Assembly (NCBI GenBank): GCA_039198835.1 | Contig: JBCCTH010000018.1 | Location: 1 to 22,682, forward strand | Source: Shimia_B sp039198835 | Lineage (GTDB): Bacteria > Pseudomonadota > Alphaproteobacteria > Rhodobacterales > Rhodobacteraceae | DNA: 22,682 nt | Reading direction: 5' to 3' | Shown: positions 1-7,910 of the stretch, piece by piece | Layout: each line of letters begins with the position of its first letter | Position numbering within the stretch: position 1 is the first letter of the stretch | Program-made: the position numbers and the translations under genes | Notes under the pieces: model-generated | What the model was told of the DNA's origin: nothing | Seen by the model: only the letters and a program-made list of their open reading frames with translations | Database searches by the model: none

Positions 1-310
1 GCCGATCTGCGCGTGAAACCTGTGATTGAGGAGAGACGCGTCAGAGAAATCTCCCTCCGAGACCGCGCGCGCAAAACCGAGCTGAATATCCTTCAACGCC
101 GCGATCTCGCGGCGTTCCGCGCGCTCTGCGGCCATCCGCGCGATCCCGGCATAGACCATCGGCGCGGTCTGAAAGAACGTGCGCATGCGCGCGGAACGCC
201 GCGAGATCGCGGCGTTGAAGGATATTCAGCTCGGTTTTGCGCGCGCGGTCTCGGAGGGAGATGTCTCTGACGCGTCTCTCCTCAATCACAGGTTTCACGC
301 GCAGATCGGC
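1..310. repeat. Near-perfect 124-bp inverted repeat at the window edge (fold-back)
   Basis: Bases 1-124 are the reverse complement of 187-310 with one mismatch (a48 against g263), separated by a 62-base spacer (125-186). The left arm begins exactly at base 1. Read on the minus strand, 186 to 1 encodes a smooth GntR/FCD-type stretch (MRTFFQTAPMVYAGIARMAA, then ERAERREIAALKD...) that joins in frame to the plus-strand sequence from 187. So the left 186 bases are the regulator's own coding sequence turned round. A chimeric or fold-back end of a contig is the simplest reading; a real inversion cannot be excluded. Each arm also holds an internal hairpin, AACGCCGCGA-GA-TCGCGGCGTT at 195-216. Confidence 0.95.
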
Positions 311-598
311 GCGATGGCTGAGAACCCCTATCTCGATGCCGCTCTCGGGCGCATGCTCATCGATCATACGAGGCTCTCGCAGACGTTTGACCGCGCCGAG
401 ACGCGGGAGGATGAAAGCCGCATCTCGCTGGCCAGCGCGCAGCATGACGAGATGATCGAGGCATTTGCCGCGCGCGACGGGGCCTGGGCCACTGATATCA
501 CGCTCAAGCACTGGGAGCTGAGCCAAGACAGCCTGGAGCGCTTTGTGCGCCCCGACCCGCTGCCCTTTGAGCTGGAGGCGCTGCGCGATGCGGTTTGA
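179..598 (+). CDS. GntR-family transcriptional regulator, FCD ligand-binding domain, 5' end missing or scrambled
   Basis: The protein from about base 188 is the C-terminal FCD (FadR-C) all-helical domain of a GntR-family repressor. Visible family features are NHRFHAQIG followed by NPYLDAALGRML, then the later histidines in AQHDEMIEAF and LKHWELS, which in FCD proteins help bind a metal or an acidic ligand. The first histidine motif has Asn where Asp is usual. The winged-helix DNA-binding domain is absent: in-frame stops at 152 and 170 block the frame, because 1-186 is an inverted copy. Turning that segment round restores at least 20 more FCD residues in frame. The GTG at 179 is therefore probably not a true start. 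The gene ends inside the start of the next gene (11-base overlap), so it probably regulates the catabolic cluster downstream. Confidence 0.8.
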   Translation: MRMRAERREIAALKDIQLGFARAVSEGDVSDASLLNHRFHAQIGAMAENPYLDAALGRMLIDHTRLSQTFDRAETREDESRISLASAQHDEMIEAFAARDGAWATDITLKHWELSQDSLERFVRPDPLPFELEALRDAV

Positions 599-1493
599 AG
601 GCATCTATACGCCGTTGGTCACCCCCTACCACGCCGACTTCTCGCTAAACGCGGCAGCGCTTGAAGCGACAATCGAACATCTCATGAGAGCCGGGGTCAA
701 CGGGATCATCGTGGCCGGCACGACGGGCGAATATTACGCGCAAACAAAGGATGAGCGGATCGCGCTGATGGCGCAGGTCGCGGCACTGATAGATGGCCGT
801 TTGCCGATGATCGTGGGCACCGGCGCGATGCGCACCGAAGAAAGCATCGAGTATGCCCGCGCTGCCCTGAAACAGGGGGCCGATGCGCTTTTGATCGCCA
901 CGCCGCCCTATGCTTATCCCACGGGCCGCGAGATCGCGCTCCATGCGCTCGCGATTGACCGGGCCGCAAATTTGCCGGTGATGCTCTATAATTACCCTGG
1001 CCGCATGAGCGTGAACATGGATGAGGAAACGCTCGACCGTCTGGGCCGCTCGCCCAACTTCTGCGCCATCAAGGAAAGCTCGGGCGATATCAATCGCTTG
1101 CATATGCTGGCCCGAGATTACCCGCACATCGCGCTGAGTTGCGGGATGGATGATCAAGCGCTTGAGTTTTTTGCCTGGGGCGCGCGAAGCTGGGTCTGCG
1201 CGGGTTCGAACTTCGCGCCTGAGGCCCATATCGCCCTTTACCGGGCTTGCGTGCTTGAGGGCGATTTCGCGAAGGGCCGGGCGATCATGTCGGCGATGCT
1301 GCCGCTCATGCGCGTGCTCGAGCAAGGCGGCAAGTTCATTCAATGCATCAAGTACGGGCTGACGATGCGAGGCATCGATGCGGGGCCGCCGCGCAAGCCG
1401 CTTCACCCGCTTAACAAGGATGACAAACGCGAATTAGCCGAGGTCATCCGAACGCTGGATCGCGCACTTGCGGCGATTGAGGGCGCGCCATGA
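588..1493 (+). CDS. Dihydrodipicolinate synthase (DHDPS/NAL) family lyase
   Basis: A 301-residue class I (Schiff-base) aldolase-type protein of normal family length. The catalytic set is complete and offset by one from E. coli DapA: Thr45-Thr46 in GTTGE, Tyr108, Tyr134 and Arg139 in YNYPGR, and the Schiff-base Lys162 in IKESSGD. The start at 588 is favoured over upstream codons by GGAGG at 574-578, nine bases away, and by homology starting at MRFEGIYTPLVTP. Its place in a catabolic cluster behind a GntR regulator, away from lysine genes, suggests that it acts on another keto acid or aldol substrate; the family also covers N-acetylneuraminate lyase and several sugar-acid and hydroxyproline enzymes. 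The retained Arg139, which in DapA binds the aldehyde substrate's carboxylate, argues for a carboxylated substrate. The exact reaction cannot be read from sequence. Confidence 0.88.
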   Translation: MRFEGIYTPLVTPYHADFSLNAAALEATIEHLMRAGVNGIIVAGTTGEYYAQTKDERIALMAQVAALIDGRLPMIVGTGAMRTEESIEYARAALKQGADALLIATPPYAYPTGREIALHALAIDRAANLPVMLYNYPGRMSVNMDEETLDRLGRSPNFCAIKESSGDINRLHMLARDYPHIALSCGMDDQALEFFAWGARSWVCAGSNFAPEAHIALYRACVLEGDFAKGRAIMSAMLPLMRVLEQGGKFIQCIKYGLTMRGIDAGPPRKPLHPLNKDDKRELAEVIRTLDRALAAIEGAP

Positions 1494-1510
1494 GGGTCAG
1501 AGCCGTCGCA

Positions 1511-1576
1511 GCCCCGGGCGCGACCCGGGACCTCTCAGCCAGCTTTGAAGCGGAGGCCCCGGGTCACGCCCGGGGC
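1511..1576. repeat. Intergenic GC-rich inverted repeat (large hairpin) between the lyase and aldehyde dehydrogenase genes
   Basis: The 243-base gap 1494-1736 holds no gene. Bases 1511-1532 (GCCCCGGGCGCGACCCGGGA plus CC) match the reverse complement of 1555-1576 at 20 of 22 positions, giving a long stem with a loop of about 20 bases; each half also carries two CCCGGG palindromes. No T-run follows, so it is not a textbook terminator. It resembles the CCCGGGTC-type intergenic repeats common in Rhodobacterales. A smaller imperfect hairpin (TCCCGGAC at 1704-1711, GTCCGAGA at 1715-1722) lies just before the next ribosome binding site. Confidence 0.75.
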
Positions 1577-1736
1577 GGCGCTCCCGCCCGTGGCAAAGAT
1601 CGGTTTCCCGCGCGCGACAAGTTATGCCTGACGGCCGCCAGAAGAGGCGCCAAGCCGCGACCCGACTGCGCCCTGAACCCTCGCCCAGACCTTGAGCTAG
1701 AGGTCCCGGACCCAGTCCGAGACAGGAAATGCTGAG

Positions 1737-3227
1737 ATGAATGACTTGCTCACCAAAGCTGAGTATCGTGCAATCGCGGGTGATCTGACGCTGCCGCGCA
1801 GTGCCTTTATTGATGGCAAGTTTCACCCCGGAGAGGGCACGCCTTTCGCCAGCGTGAACCCGGCTACCGGCGCGCCGCTCGCGCAGATCGTTGCCGCGAC
1901 GCCCCAAGACGTTGATCTGGCCGTTTCAAAGGCGCGCGAGGCCTATGAGCAGGGGCGCTGGGCGGCGCTCCATCCCAGCGAGCGCAAGGATACGCTGATC
2001 CGGCTCTGCAAGCTCATGACCCGCAACCGCCATGAACTCGCTGTAATGGAAAGCCTCGATAGCGGCAAACCGATCCGCGATTGCGCGCTCATCGACCTTC
2101 CCGAGAGCATTCATTGCCTCAAATGGCACGCAGAGACGGCCGACAAGATCTATGATCAGGTCGCGCCCGCCCAGGACGATGCGATTTCAATGATCGTGCG
2201 CGAGCCGGTCGGCGTCGTGGCGTGCGTTCTGCCCTGGAATTTTCCGCTTCTGATGCTCGCCTGGAAGATCGGGCCCGCGCTCGCGGCGGGCAATTCGGTG
2301 ATCATCAAACCCGCCGAGCAGACATCTCTCACAGCGCTTCGCGTCGCTGAACTCGGCAGGGAGGCGGGGCTGCCGCGCGGGGTCTTGCAGGTCGTGCCGG
2401 GAGACGGGCCCGGTGTGGGCGAACCGATCGGGCGCCATGACGACATCGACATGGTGAGCTTCACGGGCTCCACTGAGACCGGACGCCGGTTCCTGCGCTA
2501 TGCCGCCGATAGCAATCTCAAAAAGATCGTCTTGGAATGTGGCGGCAAGAACCCGGCGGTTGTGCTCCAAGATGCCGAAAATCTTGATCATGTGGCCGAA
2601 CATGTCGTTAACGCCGCTTTTTGGAACATGGGCCAGAATTGCACCGCCAATAGCCGCCTCATCGTGCATCGCGATGTCAAGACGCCGCTCCTCGAGCGCG
2701 TGCTCGCCCGGCTGCGCGACTGGAAGACGGGCGATCCGCTTGATCCTGCCAACCACCTAGGTGCGCTCATCGACGCCGACCATTGCGCCAAGATCGCGCG
2801 GTATCTGACGGGTGACGCGCTCATCGGCGGCAAAATCGAGGGGCCTTACCTCGCCCCCACCATCTATGAGGTCTCGAAGGACGATCCCAAAGCCCAAGAA
2901 GAGATCTTTGGGCCTGTGCTGAGCGTCATCGAAGTGGCTTCTGACGATGAAGCCGTGGCCCTCGCAAACGACACCAGGTTTGGCCTGCAAGCTTCTGTCT
3001 TTACGGCCAATAACCGAAAGGCCATTCGCGCGGCTCGGGCGATCCGCGCTGGCACAGTCACCGTGAATTGCTATGGCGAGGGGTCGGTGGCGACACCGTT
3101 CGGCGGGTTTGGGCTCTCTGGTTTCGGCGGGCGTGACAATGGCATCGCCGCCCATGACCAATTCACTGAAACGAAAACGATCTGGATCGACCTCAACGAT
3201 CCCGCTGACGGCGATGATGTTGGATGA
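1737..3227 (+). CDS. NAD(P)-dependent aldehyde dehydrogenase (PuuC-like)
   Basis: This 496-residue ALDH-superfamily enzyme oxidises an aldehyde to a carboxylic acid. The active site is intact: Asn168 in PWNFPL, Lys191 in KPAEQ, the cofactor loop SFTGSTETG (241-249), general base Glu267 in LECGGKNP, and nucleophile Cys302 in GQNCTANS, followed by EEIFGPVL and PFGGFGLSGFG near the C-terminus. Overall it most resembles PuuC, the gamma-glutamyl-gamma-aminobutyraldehyde dehydrogenase type, but substrate choice in this superfamily is not readable from motifs. The start at 1737 follows AGGAA at 1724-1728. Together with the amine-oxidising FAD protein at 5668 it could form an oxidase/dehydrogenase pair: the FAD enzyme releases an aldehyde from an amine and this enzyme takes it to the acid. 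Confidence 0.92.
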   Translation: MNDLLTKAEYRAIAGDLTLPRSAFIDGKFHPGEGTPFASVNPATGAPLAQIVAATPQDVDLAVSKAREAYEQGRWAALHPSERKDTLIRLCKLMTRNRHELAVMESLDSGKPIRDCALIDLPESIHCLKWHAETADKIYDQVAPAQDDAISMIVREPVGVVACVLPWNFPLLMLAWKIGPALAAGNSVIIKPAEQTSLTALRVAELGREAGLPRGVLQVVPGDGPGVGEPIGRHDDIDMVSFTGSTETGRRFLRYAADSNLKKIVLECGGKNPAVVLQDAENLDHVAEHVVNAAFWNMGQNCTANSRLIVHRDVKTPLLERVLARLRDWKTGDPLDPANHLGALIDADHCAKIARYLTGDALIGGKIEGPYLAPTIYEVSKDDPKAQEEIFGPVLSVIEVASDDEAVALANDTRFGLQASVFTANNRKAIRAARAIRAGTVTVNCYGEGSVATPFGGFGLSGFGGRDNGIAAHDQFTETKTIWIDLNDPADGDDVG

Positions 3228-3237
3228 AGGGCGATAG

Positions 3238-3290
3238 GCCGGGCCTCAGCCCGGCATTTGGAGGACGCCCCGCCGGGTTAAAGCCCGGCC
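3238..3290. repeat. Pair of GCCGGGC hairpins between aldehyde dehydrogenase and methyltransferase genes
   Basis: In the gap 3228-3309, GCCGGGC (3238-3244), loop CTCA, GCCCGGC (3249-3255) forms one hairpin, and GCCGGG (3272-3277) with CCCGGC (3284-3289) a second. The outer sequences GGCCGGGC and GCCCGGCC can also pair with each other. No T-run follows, so full termination is unlikely; the hairpins may affect mRNA stability or be a dispersed repeat. The motif is related in style to the repeat at 1511-1576. Confidence 0.7.
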
Positions 3291-3309
3291 TACGGAAAGG
3301 GTGCTGGAC

Positions 3310-4860
3310 ATGAACGTTGAAGCAGTAGGCACGACCCGCCGGGGGCGGGGCGCCCGCAAAGCCGCGCGGGCCGAGCGCGATTTCACAATGCTCCCCGCGC
3401 TCAAGCGCAGGCTGCCGCCAACGGAGGTCATGGACGCCGAGCAGGTCGCGCGGATTGACGCCGCCTCGATGGGTATCCTCGAAGACGTCGGCGTGGTGTT
3501 CCGCGATCCCATCGCTCTCGAGGATTGGAAGCGGGCGGGCGCGGAGGTGCGCGGGGAGACGGTTCACCTCGACCGTGGGCTTGTGAAAGAGCTGATCGCG
3601 ACCATTCCTTCTAATTTTATGTTTCGCGCGCGAAACAGCGCCAATGATCTGGCGTTTGGGAAGGATCACAGCATCTTCGTGCCCATGACGGGGGCGCCTT
3701 TTCTGCGCGATCTTGAAGATACGCGGCGCGGCCCCACGCTCGAGGATTTGGGCAATTTCCATAAGCTCAGCCACATGCTTCCCGCGATCCATTCTTCGGC
3801 CCACCACATCGTGGAGCCGATGGACCATCCGATCTCGCATCGGCATCTGCGCATCACCTATTCGTCGATGAAGCATTCCGACAAAACGTTCATGGGCATG
3901 ACAACGAGCCCGAAGAATGCCGAGGATGTCATCGATATGTGTCGGATCCTCTTCGGGGCGGATTTCCTTGAGACCAACCAGGTCGTCACCGGGAACTGCA
4001 ACGGCAACTCGCCGCTCGTTTGGGATGAAACGATGCTTGGCGCGATGCGTGCGTTCAGCCGCGCCAACCAGCCTGTCCTTTGCTCGCCTTTCGTTCTCGG
4101 CGGGGCGAACACGCCCGCGAGTGTCGCGCCCACTGTCGCGCAGCTTAACGCCGAGGCGCTTTCGGCGCTCGCATATACCCAGGTGATCCGCAAAGGCGCG
4201 CCCGCGATTTATGGCCATTACCTCAGTACCGTGAGCATGAAATCGGGCGCGCCCATGGCAGGCACGCCGGAGATCAGCCTGATGAATTATATGATCGGCC
4301 AGATGGCGCGCTTTTATGACGTGCCTTGGCGATCTTCGAACACGCTGGGAGGCGCCAAAACCTTTGACGCGCAATCGGGCTATGAAAGCGCCACCACGCT
4401 CATGGCCGTCTTGCATGCCGGGTGTAATTATATCTGGCACTCTGCCGGGTGGAACGAGGCGGGCATGCATTGCTCGATGGCCAAGTTTGTCGTGGATGCG
4501 GAGCAATGCGCGATGGGTTATCGCATGGCCGAAGGGGTGCGCTTGGATGATTTTGATGAAGCGCTCGCGGCCGTCCGCGATGTGGGGCCGGGGGGGCATT
4601 ATCTGGGGCATCCGCACACGCTCGAAAACTTTCAGCGCGCATTTTTCATGCCTGAGCTCTTTGATAACAATTCTATCGAGCAATGGCAGGCTGAAGGGGC
4701 GATCGAAGTCAATGAACGCGCGCTGGCCTATACCCGCCAACTGCTCAACGCCTATGAGGAACCTTTGCTCGACCCGGGCCTAAACGAAGCGCTTCTTGAT
4801 TATATCGCGCGGCGCGAGCGCGAGATCCCCGCCGCAGAGGCGCTCAATCAGGAATACTGA
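3310..4860 (+). CDS. MttB-superfamily (trimethylamine methyltransferase-like) protein, non-pyrrolysine
   Basis: A 516-residue member of the MttB superfamily, corrinoid-dependent methyltransferases that take a methyl group from methylamines or quaternary amines such as glycine betaine, proline betaine or carnitine. The family signature is clear at the C-terminus: VGPGGHYLGHPHTLENF (425-441) followed by a PELFD motif; GNCNGNSPLVWD lies mid-protein. The reading frame has no in-frame TAG, so it belongs to the non-pyrrolysine group, whose characterised members demethylate betaines rather than trimethylamine. ATG 3310 is preferred to GTG 3301 because AAAGGG ends nine bases before it. The first 25 residues are basic (TTRRGRGARKAARAER) and look disordered. 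No cognate corrinoid protein or reductive activator is encoded in the window, so the methyl acceptor must be encoded elsewhere or the activity may differ. Confidence 0.9.
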   Translation: MNVEAVGTTRRGRGARKAARAERDFTMLPALKRRLPPTEVMDAEQVARIDAASMGILEDVGVVFRDPIALEDWKRAGAEVRGETVHLDRGLVKELIATIPSNFMFRARNSANDLAFGKDHSIFVPMTGAPFLRDLEDTRRGPTLEDLGNFHKLSHMLPAIHSSAHHIVEPMDHPISHRHLRITYSSMKHSDKTFMGMTTSPKNAEDVIDMCRILFGADFLETNQVVTGNCNGNSPLVWDETMLGAMRAFSRANQPVLCSPFVLGGANTPASVAPTVAQLNAEALSALAYTQVIRKGAPAIYGHYLSTVSMKSGAPMAGTPEISLMNYMIGQMARFYDVPWRSSNTLGGAKTFDAQSGYESATTLMAVLHAGCNYIWHSAGWNEAGMHCSMAKFVVDAEQCAMGYRMAEGVRLDDFDEALAAVRDVGPGGHYLGHPHTLENFQRAFFMPELFDNNSIEQWQAEGAIEVNERALAYTRQLLNAYEEPLLDPGLNEALLDYIARREREIPAAEALNQEY

Positions 4861-4861
4861 C

Positions 4862-5671
4862 GTGCATGGTGCCTTCATCTGGGCCGATCTTTCGACCTTT
4901 CGCCTCGATAAGACCCGCCGCTTTTACGGCGATGTCATGGGCTGGCAATTTGACGGTGACGTGGCCTTCACCGATGCGCCGGTCGCATCGATTTACACCA
5001 TGCCTGAGAAATTTCAGAAGATTGGCATGCCATCCTTCTGGATGAGTTACATCGCGGTTTCTGAGGCGGCCCATGCCGTGCGCCAGGCAAAGGCCTTGGG
5101 CGGGAAAGTCGAGCTGGGGCCGGTGGCCTATGAACAGGGCGAGATCGCGCTCATCCGCGACCCGCTCGGCGCGGGCTTTACGATCTATTCCGGGCCGCCT
5201 TTCCCCCCTTCGGCGACCGGGCCCGCCGCGCGGGCGGGGCATGGGCTTTTTGTCTCCGACATGGCCGCGATCAAACCTTTTTACGAGGCTCTTTTTGGGT
5301 GGCGGTTTGGGGTGCCGGAGATGGGGGTCAGCGCCGTATCGAAGGATGGTGAAACGCTCTTTCATTGCCATGAGATCCCCGATCCTGCCCTGCGCGGGAA
5401 AGAGGAATATTGGGGCGTTTTCTTCGCGGCGCCCGATGCCGGAGTGAAAGGGCGTGTGGGCGCTGCGGGCGGCAAAGTCGTTGCCTCCATGGTTCTGCCC
5501 GAAGGCCCTGCACTGCTTGCGCATGATCCCGATGGCGGGCATTTTTTCGTGACTGACCAGGGCATTGCAACACCAACTTCAGGCTCCCAGACAAAGAGCG
5601 CCGGCGGCACTTGGCTCTGGGTCGCTTTTGCCATCGTGGGTGCGCTCACGCTGCGTTACTGGGGTCCATGA
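4862..5671 (+). CDS. Two-module VOC (glyoxalase/bleomycin-resistance fold) protein with C-terminal membrane anchor
   Basis: A 269-residue protein with two VOC modules, residues 1-118 and about 124-235. The repeats start in parallel: FIWADLSTFRLDKTRRFYGD in the first and GLFVSDMAAIKPFYEALFGW in the second. VOC proteins use paired beta-alpha-beta-beta-beta units to bind a divalent metal or simply a ligand; lyase, isomerase, dioxygenase and binding roles are all known, so the reaction here is open. Residues after 245 form a serine/threonine linker and a hydrophobic helix (TWLWVAFAIVGALTLRYWG), which is unusual for the family and suggests tethering to the inner membrane. The start is GTG at 4862, two bases after the methyltransferase stop, with AGGA about nine bases upstream. 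The stop overlaps the next gene's ATG (ATGA), so the two are coupled. Confidence 0.85.
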   Translation: MHGAFIWADLSTFRLDKTRRFYGDVMGWQFDGDVAFTDAPVASIYTMPEKFQKIGMPSFWMSYIAVSEAAHAVRQAKALGGKVELGPVAYEQGEIALIRDPLGAGFTIYSGPPFPPSATGPAARAGHGLFVSDMAAIKPFYEALFGWRFGVPEMGVSAVSKDGETLFHCHEIPDPALRGKEEYWGVFFAAPDAGVKGRVGAAGGKVVASMVLPEGPALLAHDPDGGHFFVTDQGIATPTSGSQTKSAGGTWLWVAFAIVGALTLRYWGP

Positions 5672-7005
5672 AAGCCGCGCGGCTCCCCCGCGACCCTGGC
5701 CCGGCCGGTTGGGACAAGCTTCTTGCGCCGCGCGTGGCCCGCGCCGCGTTGCGCGATGAGATCACGGCCGATTGGCTTGTCATTGGCGCGGGGTTCGCCG
5801 GGCTCGCCGCCGTGCGCAGGCTTACCGAGCTTCACCCGCACGACAGCATCGTTTTACTCGAAGCCGCGCAAGTGGGCTCGGGCCCCGCCGGGCGCAATTC
5901 GGGCTTCATGATCGATCTGCCGCATGATCTGACCAGCGAGGATTATGGCGGCGCTCTTGAGCATGACCGCGCGCAAATCGCCGCGAACCGACATGCCATC
6001 GCTTTTGCCGCCAACATGGCGCGCGACTATGGGCTCGGGCGGGCCGCCTTCGATCCGGCGGGCAAGATCAATGGCGCGGCCAGCGAAAAGGGCGAGGGTC
6101 ACAACCGCGCCTATGCGAAACATCTTGAAGCGCTTGGCGAGCCCCATGAGAGGCTCGATGCCCATGCGATGGCTCAGATCACCGGCACACGATATTACCG
6201 CAGCGGCCTCTTCACGCCCGGTACCGTGATCATCCAACCTGCGGCGTTCGTGCGAGGGGTGGCGGCGCGTCTTGTCTCGAACCGCGTGAGCCTTTTTGAG
6301 GAAAGCCCGGTGACCGCGCTCGTGCGCGATGAAGGTGGCGGCTGGCGGGCCCAGACGCCGGGCGGATCGGTGCGCGCGGGCAAAGCGATCCTGGCGGTGA
6401 ACGGTCATCTTGAGAGCTTCGGCTTCAAACGGCGTGAGTTGATGCACGTTTTCACCTATGCTTCCATGACAAGGCCTTTGACGCGCGCGGAAGCGGCGCG
6501 CCTGGGCGGGCGGCCGAGCTGGGGCCTCACCCCCGCCGATCCGTTGGGGACAACCGTGCGGCGGATTGAGGGCGCGGACGGGCCGCGGATTGTGATCCGC
6601 AATCGCTTTACCTACGAGCCTTCGATGGAAGTCGCCGATGCCGCGCTCAAGCGGATCGTCGCCACCCATGATCAGAGCTTTCGAGCCCGCTTCCCGATGC
6701 TGCCTGATGTCACCATGGCGTATCGCTGGGGTGGGCGGCTTTGCCTGACGCGCAACGGCGTGGGCGTCACCGAAGAGCTTGAGCCGGGGCTTTGGGCGGC
6801 TTGCGTGCAAAACGGTTTGGGCACGGTGCGTGGCGTCCTGTCTGGCCTTGTCGCGGCAGAGGCTGCCTCGGGCCAGTGTTCGCCTATCGCGCTGGCGCTC
6901 TTGAATGAGGCCGCGCCGCGAAAGCTCCCGCCAGAGCCCGTTGCAACGCTCGGCGCGCGCGCGTTTCTGAAATGGGGCGAGTTTCGCGCTGGAGCCGAGC
7001 TTTAG
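5668..7005 (+). CDS. FAD-dependent amine/amino-acid oxidoreductase (DAO family, PuuB/DadA-like)
   Basis: A 445-residue flavoprotein of the D-amino-acid oxidase fold. The dinucleotide-binding motif VIGAGFAGLAA starts near residue 38 and is followed by the acidic strand end LLEA and by GSGPAGRNSGFM, the flavin-proximal loop typical of gamma-glutamylputrescine oxidase and related enzymes. A C-terminal RWGGRLCLTRNGVG and NGLGTVRG close the FAD site. Such enzymes oxidise a C-N bond in an amino acid, sarcosine-type methylamine or polyamine derivative to an imine, which hydrolyses to an aldehyde or keto acid. The N-terminal residues 1-35 (GPAGWDKLL...) are typical of the PuuB/OrdL subgroup. The ATG overlaps the VOC stop by four bases (ATGA). 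The PuuC-like dehydrogenase in the same cluster would be a natural partner. Confidence 0.9.
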   Translation: MKAARLPRDPGPAGWDKLLAPRVARAALRDEITADWLVIGAGFAGLAAVRRLTELHPHDSIVLLEAAQVGSGPAGRNSGFMIDLPHDLTSEDYGGALEHDRAQIAANRHAIAFAANMARDYGLGRAAFDPAGKINGAASEKGEGHNRAYAKHLEALGEPHERLDAHAMAQITGTRYYRSGLFTPGTVIIQPAAFVRGVAARLVSNRVSLFEESPVTALVRDEGGGWRAQTPGGSVRAGKAILAVNGHLESFGFKRRELMHVFTYASMTRPLTRAEAARLGGRPSWGLTPADPLGTTVRRIEGADGPRIVIRNRFTYEPSMEVADAALKRIVATHDQSFRARFPMLPDVTMAYRWGGRLCLTRNGVGVTEELEPGLWAACVQNGLGTVRGVLSGLVAAEAASGQCSPIALALLNEAAPRKLPPEPVATLGARAFLKWGEFRAGAEL

Positions 7006-7099
7006 CCGCAGCCGCAGCCGCACATGCGCCTGTGCGATCCGGGCCGTTTTTGCGAGAAGGGTGACCTGCTAAAAGGCCACAAGCGAAAAGGAGAGCGCC

Positions 7100-7861
7100 A
7101 TGGGCCATATCAGCGGAAAGAGCATTGTCATCACAGGCGCAAGCCGGGGGATCGGCGCAGCGGCCGCGCGCCATCTCGCGCAATTGGGCGGCAAGGTGAT
7201 CTTGGCGGCGCGGACCATCGACGCGATCACCGAAATCGCTCGAGAGATCGAAGACGCCGGCGGGACAGCCCGCGCGCTTGCCTGCGATGTCGCTCAGGCA
7301 AGCCAGGTGCAGGCGCTGATCGATACGGCTGTGAAAGAGCAGGGCGGGCTTGATCTTCTCGTGAACAATGCCGGGCTCATCGATCCGATCGCGCGCCTCG
7401 AAGAGAGCGACCCGGACGCCTGGGGACATATCGTCGATGTCAATCTCAAAGGCGTATATTATGGCATGCGCTTTGGGATCCCCGCGATGGCGGGGGCGGG
7501 CACTGTCATCAATATCTCGTCAGGTGCGGCAACCGGCGCGCTGGAAGGCTGGAGCCATTACTGCGCGACAAAGGCCGCAGTGCTGAGCCTCACGCGATGC
7601 GGCCACAAAGAACATGGTGAAAAAGGGATCACAGTCGTCGGCCTCAGCCCGGGGACAGTCGCCACCGAGATGCAGGCTCAAATCAAAGCGAGCGGGATCA
7701 ACCCGGTAAGCCAGCTTGATCCGGGCGTTCATATCCCGCCCGAATGGGTGGCGCAGGCCATCGCCTATCTCGCCGGGCCCGGCGGGCAAGCCCATGCCGG
7801 CGGCGATTTTTCGATGAAAACCGCCGAAGGGCGCGCGGCTCTTGGGCTGCCTGCCCCGTGA
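7100..7861 (+). CDS. Short-chain dehydrogenase/reductase (classical SDR)
   Basis: A 253-residue classical SDR, a cytoplasmic NAD(P)(H)-dependent oxidoreductase usually acting on an alcohol or ketone. Seen: cofactor motif TGASRGIG (12-19), NNAG (89-92), catalytic Ser140/141 in INISSG, and Tyr154-x-x-x-Lys158 in YCATK. Arg near the end of strand 2 (AARTID) hints at NADP(H), which is inference. ATG 7100 follows a strong AGGAG at about 7089-7093. It lies 94 bases after the FAD oxidoreductase and 49 bases before the nitrile hydratase alpha gene, all on the same strand, so it may be the first gene of a nitrile hydratase sub-operon or a member of the larger cluster. No substrate can be assigned. Confidence 0.9.
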   Translation: MGHISGKSIVITGASRGIGAAAARHLAQLGGKVILAARTIDAITEIAREIEDAGGTARALACDVAQASQVQALIDTAVKEQGGLDLLVNNAGLIDPIARLEESDPDAWGHIVDVNLKGVYYGMRFGIPAMAGAGTVINISSGAATGALEGWSHYCATKAAVLSLTRCGHKEHGEKGITVVGLSPGTVATEMQAQIKASGINPVSQLDPGVHIPPEWVAQAIAYLAGPGGQAHAGGDFSMKTAEGRAALGLPAP

Positions 7862-7910
7862 TCGGGGAAAGGCTATTGTTTGAGAGGCCCACGCGAGCCA
7901 AAGTGACGCC

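Noticed and set aside
1490..1735. Small plus-strand frame (81 codons) in the lyase-dehydrogenase gap
   Set aside because: It consists largely of the hairpin repeat and low-complexity Arg/Ala/Pro sequence, without a ribosome binding site.
3193..4740. 515-codon open frame on the minus strand opposite the methyltransferase gene
   Set aside because: It mirrors a well-supported MttB-family gene in codon phase, has arginine/histidine-rich composition and no family likeness; a shadow frame of GC-rich DNA.
3310..4860. Pyrrolysine-encoding amber codon in the methyltransferase
   Set aside because: The frame runs to its TGA at 4858 without any in-frame TAG.
5854..7023. 389-codon open frame opposite the FAD oxidoreductase
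   Set aside because: Shadow of the DAO-family gene; basic composition and no motifs.
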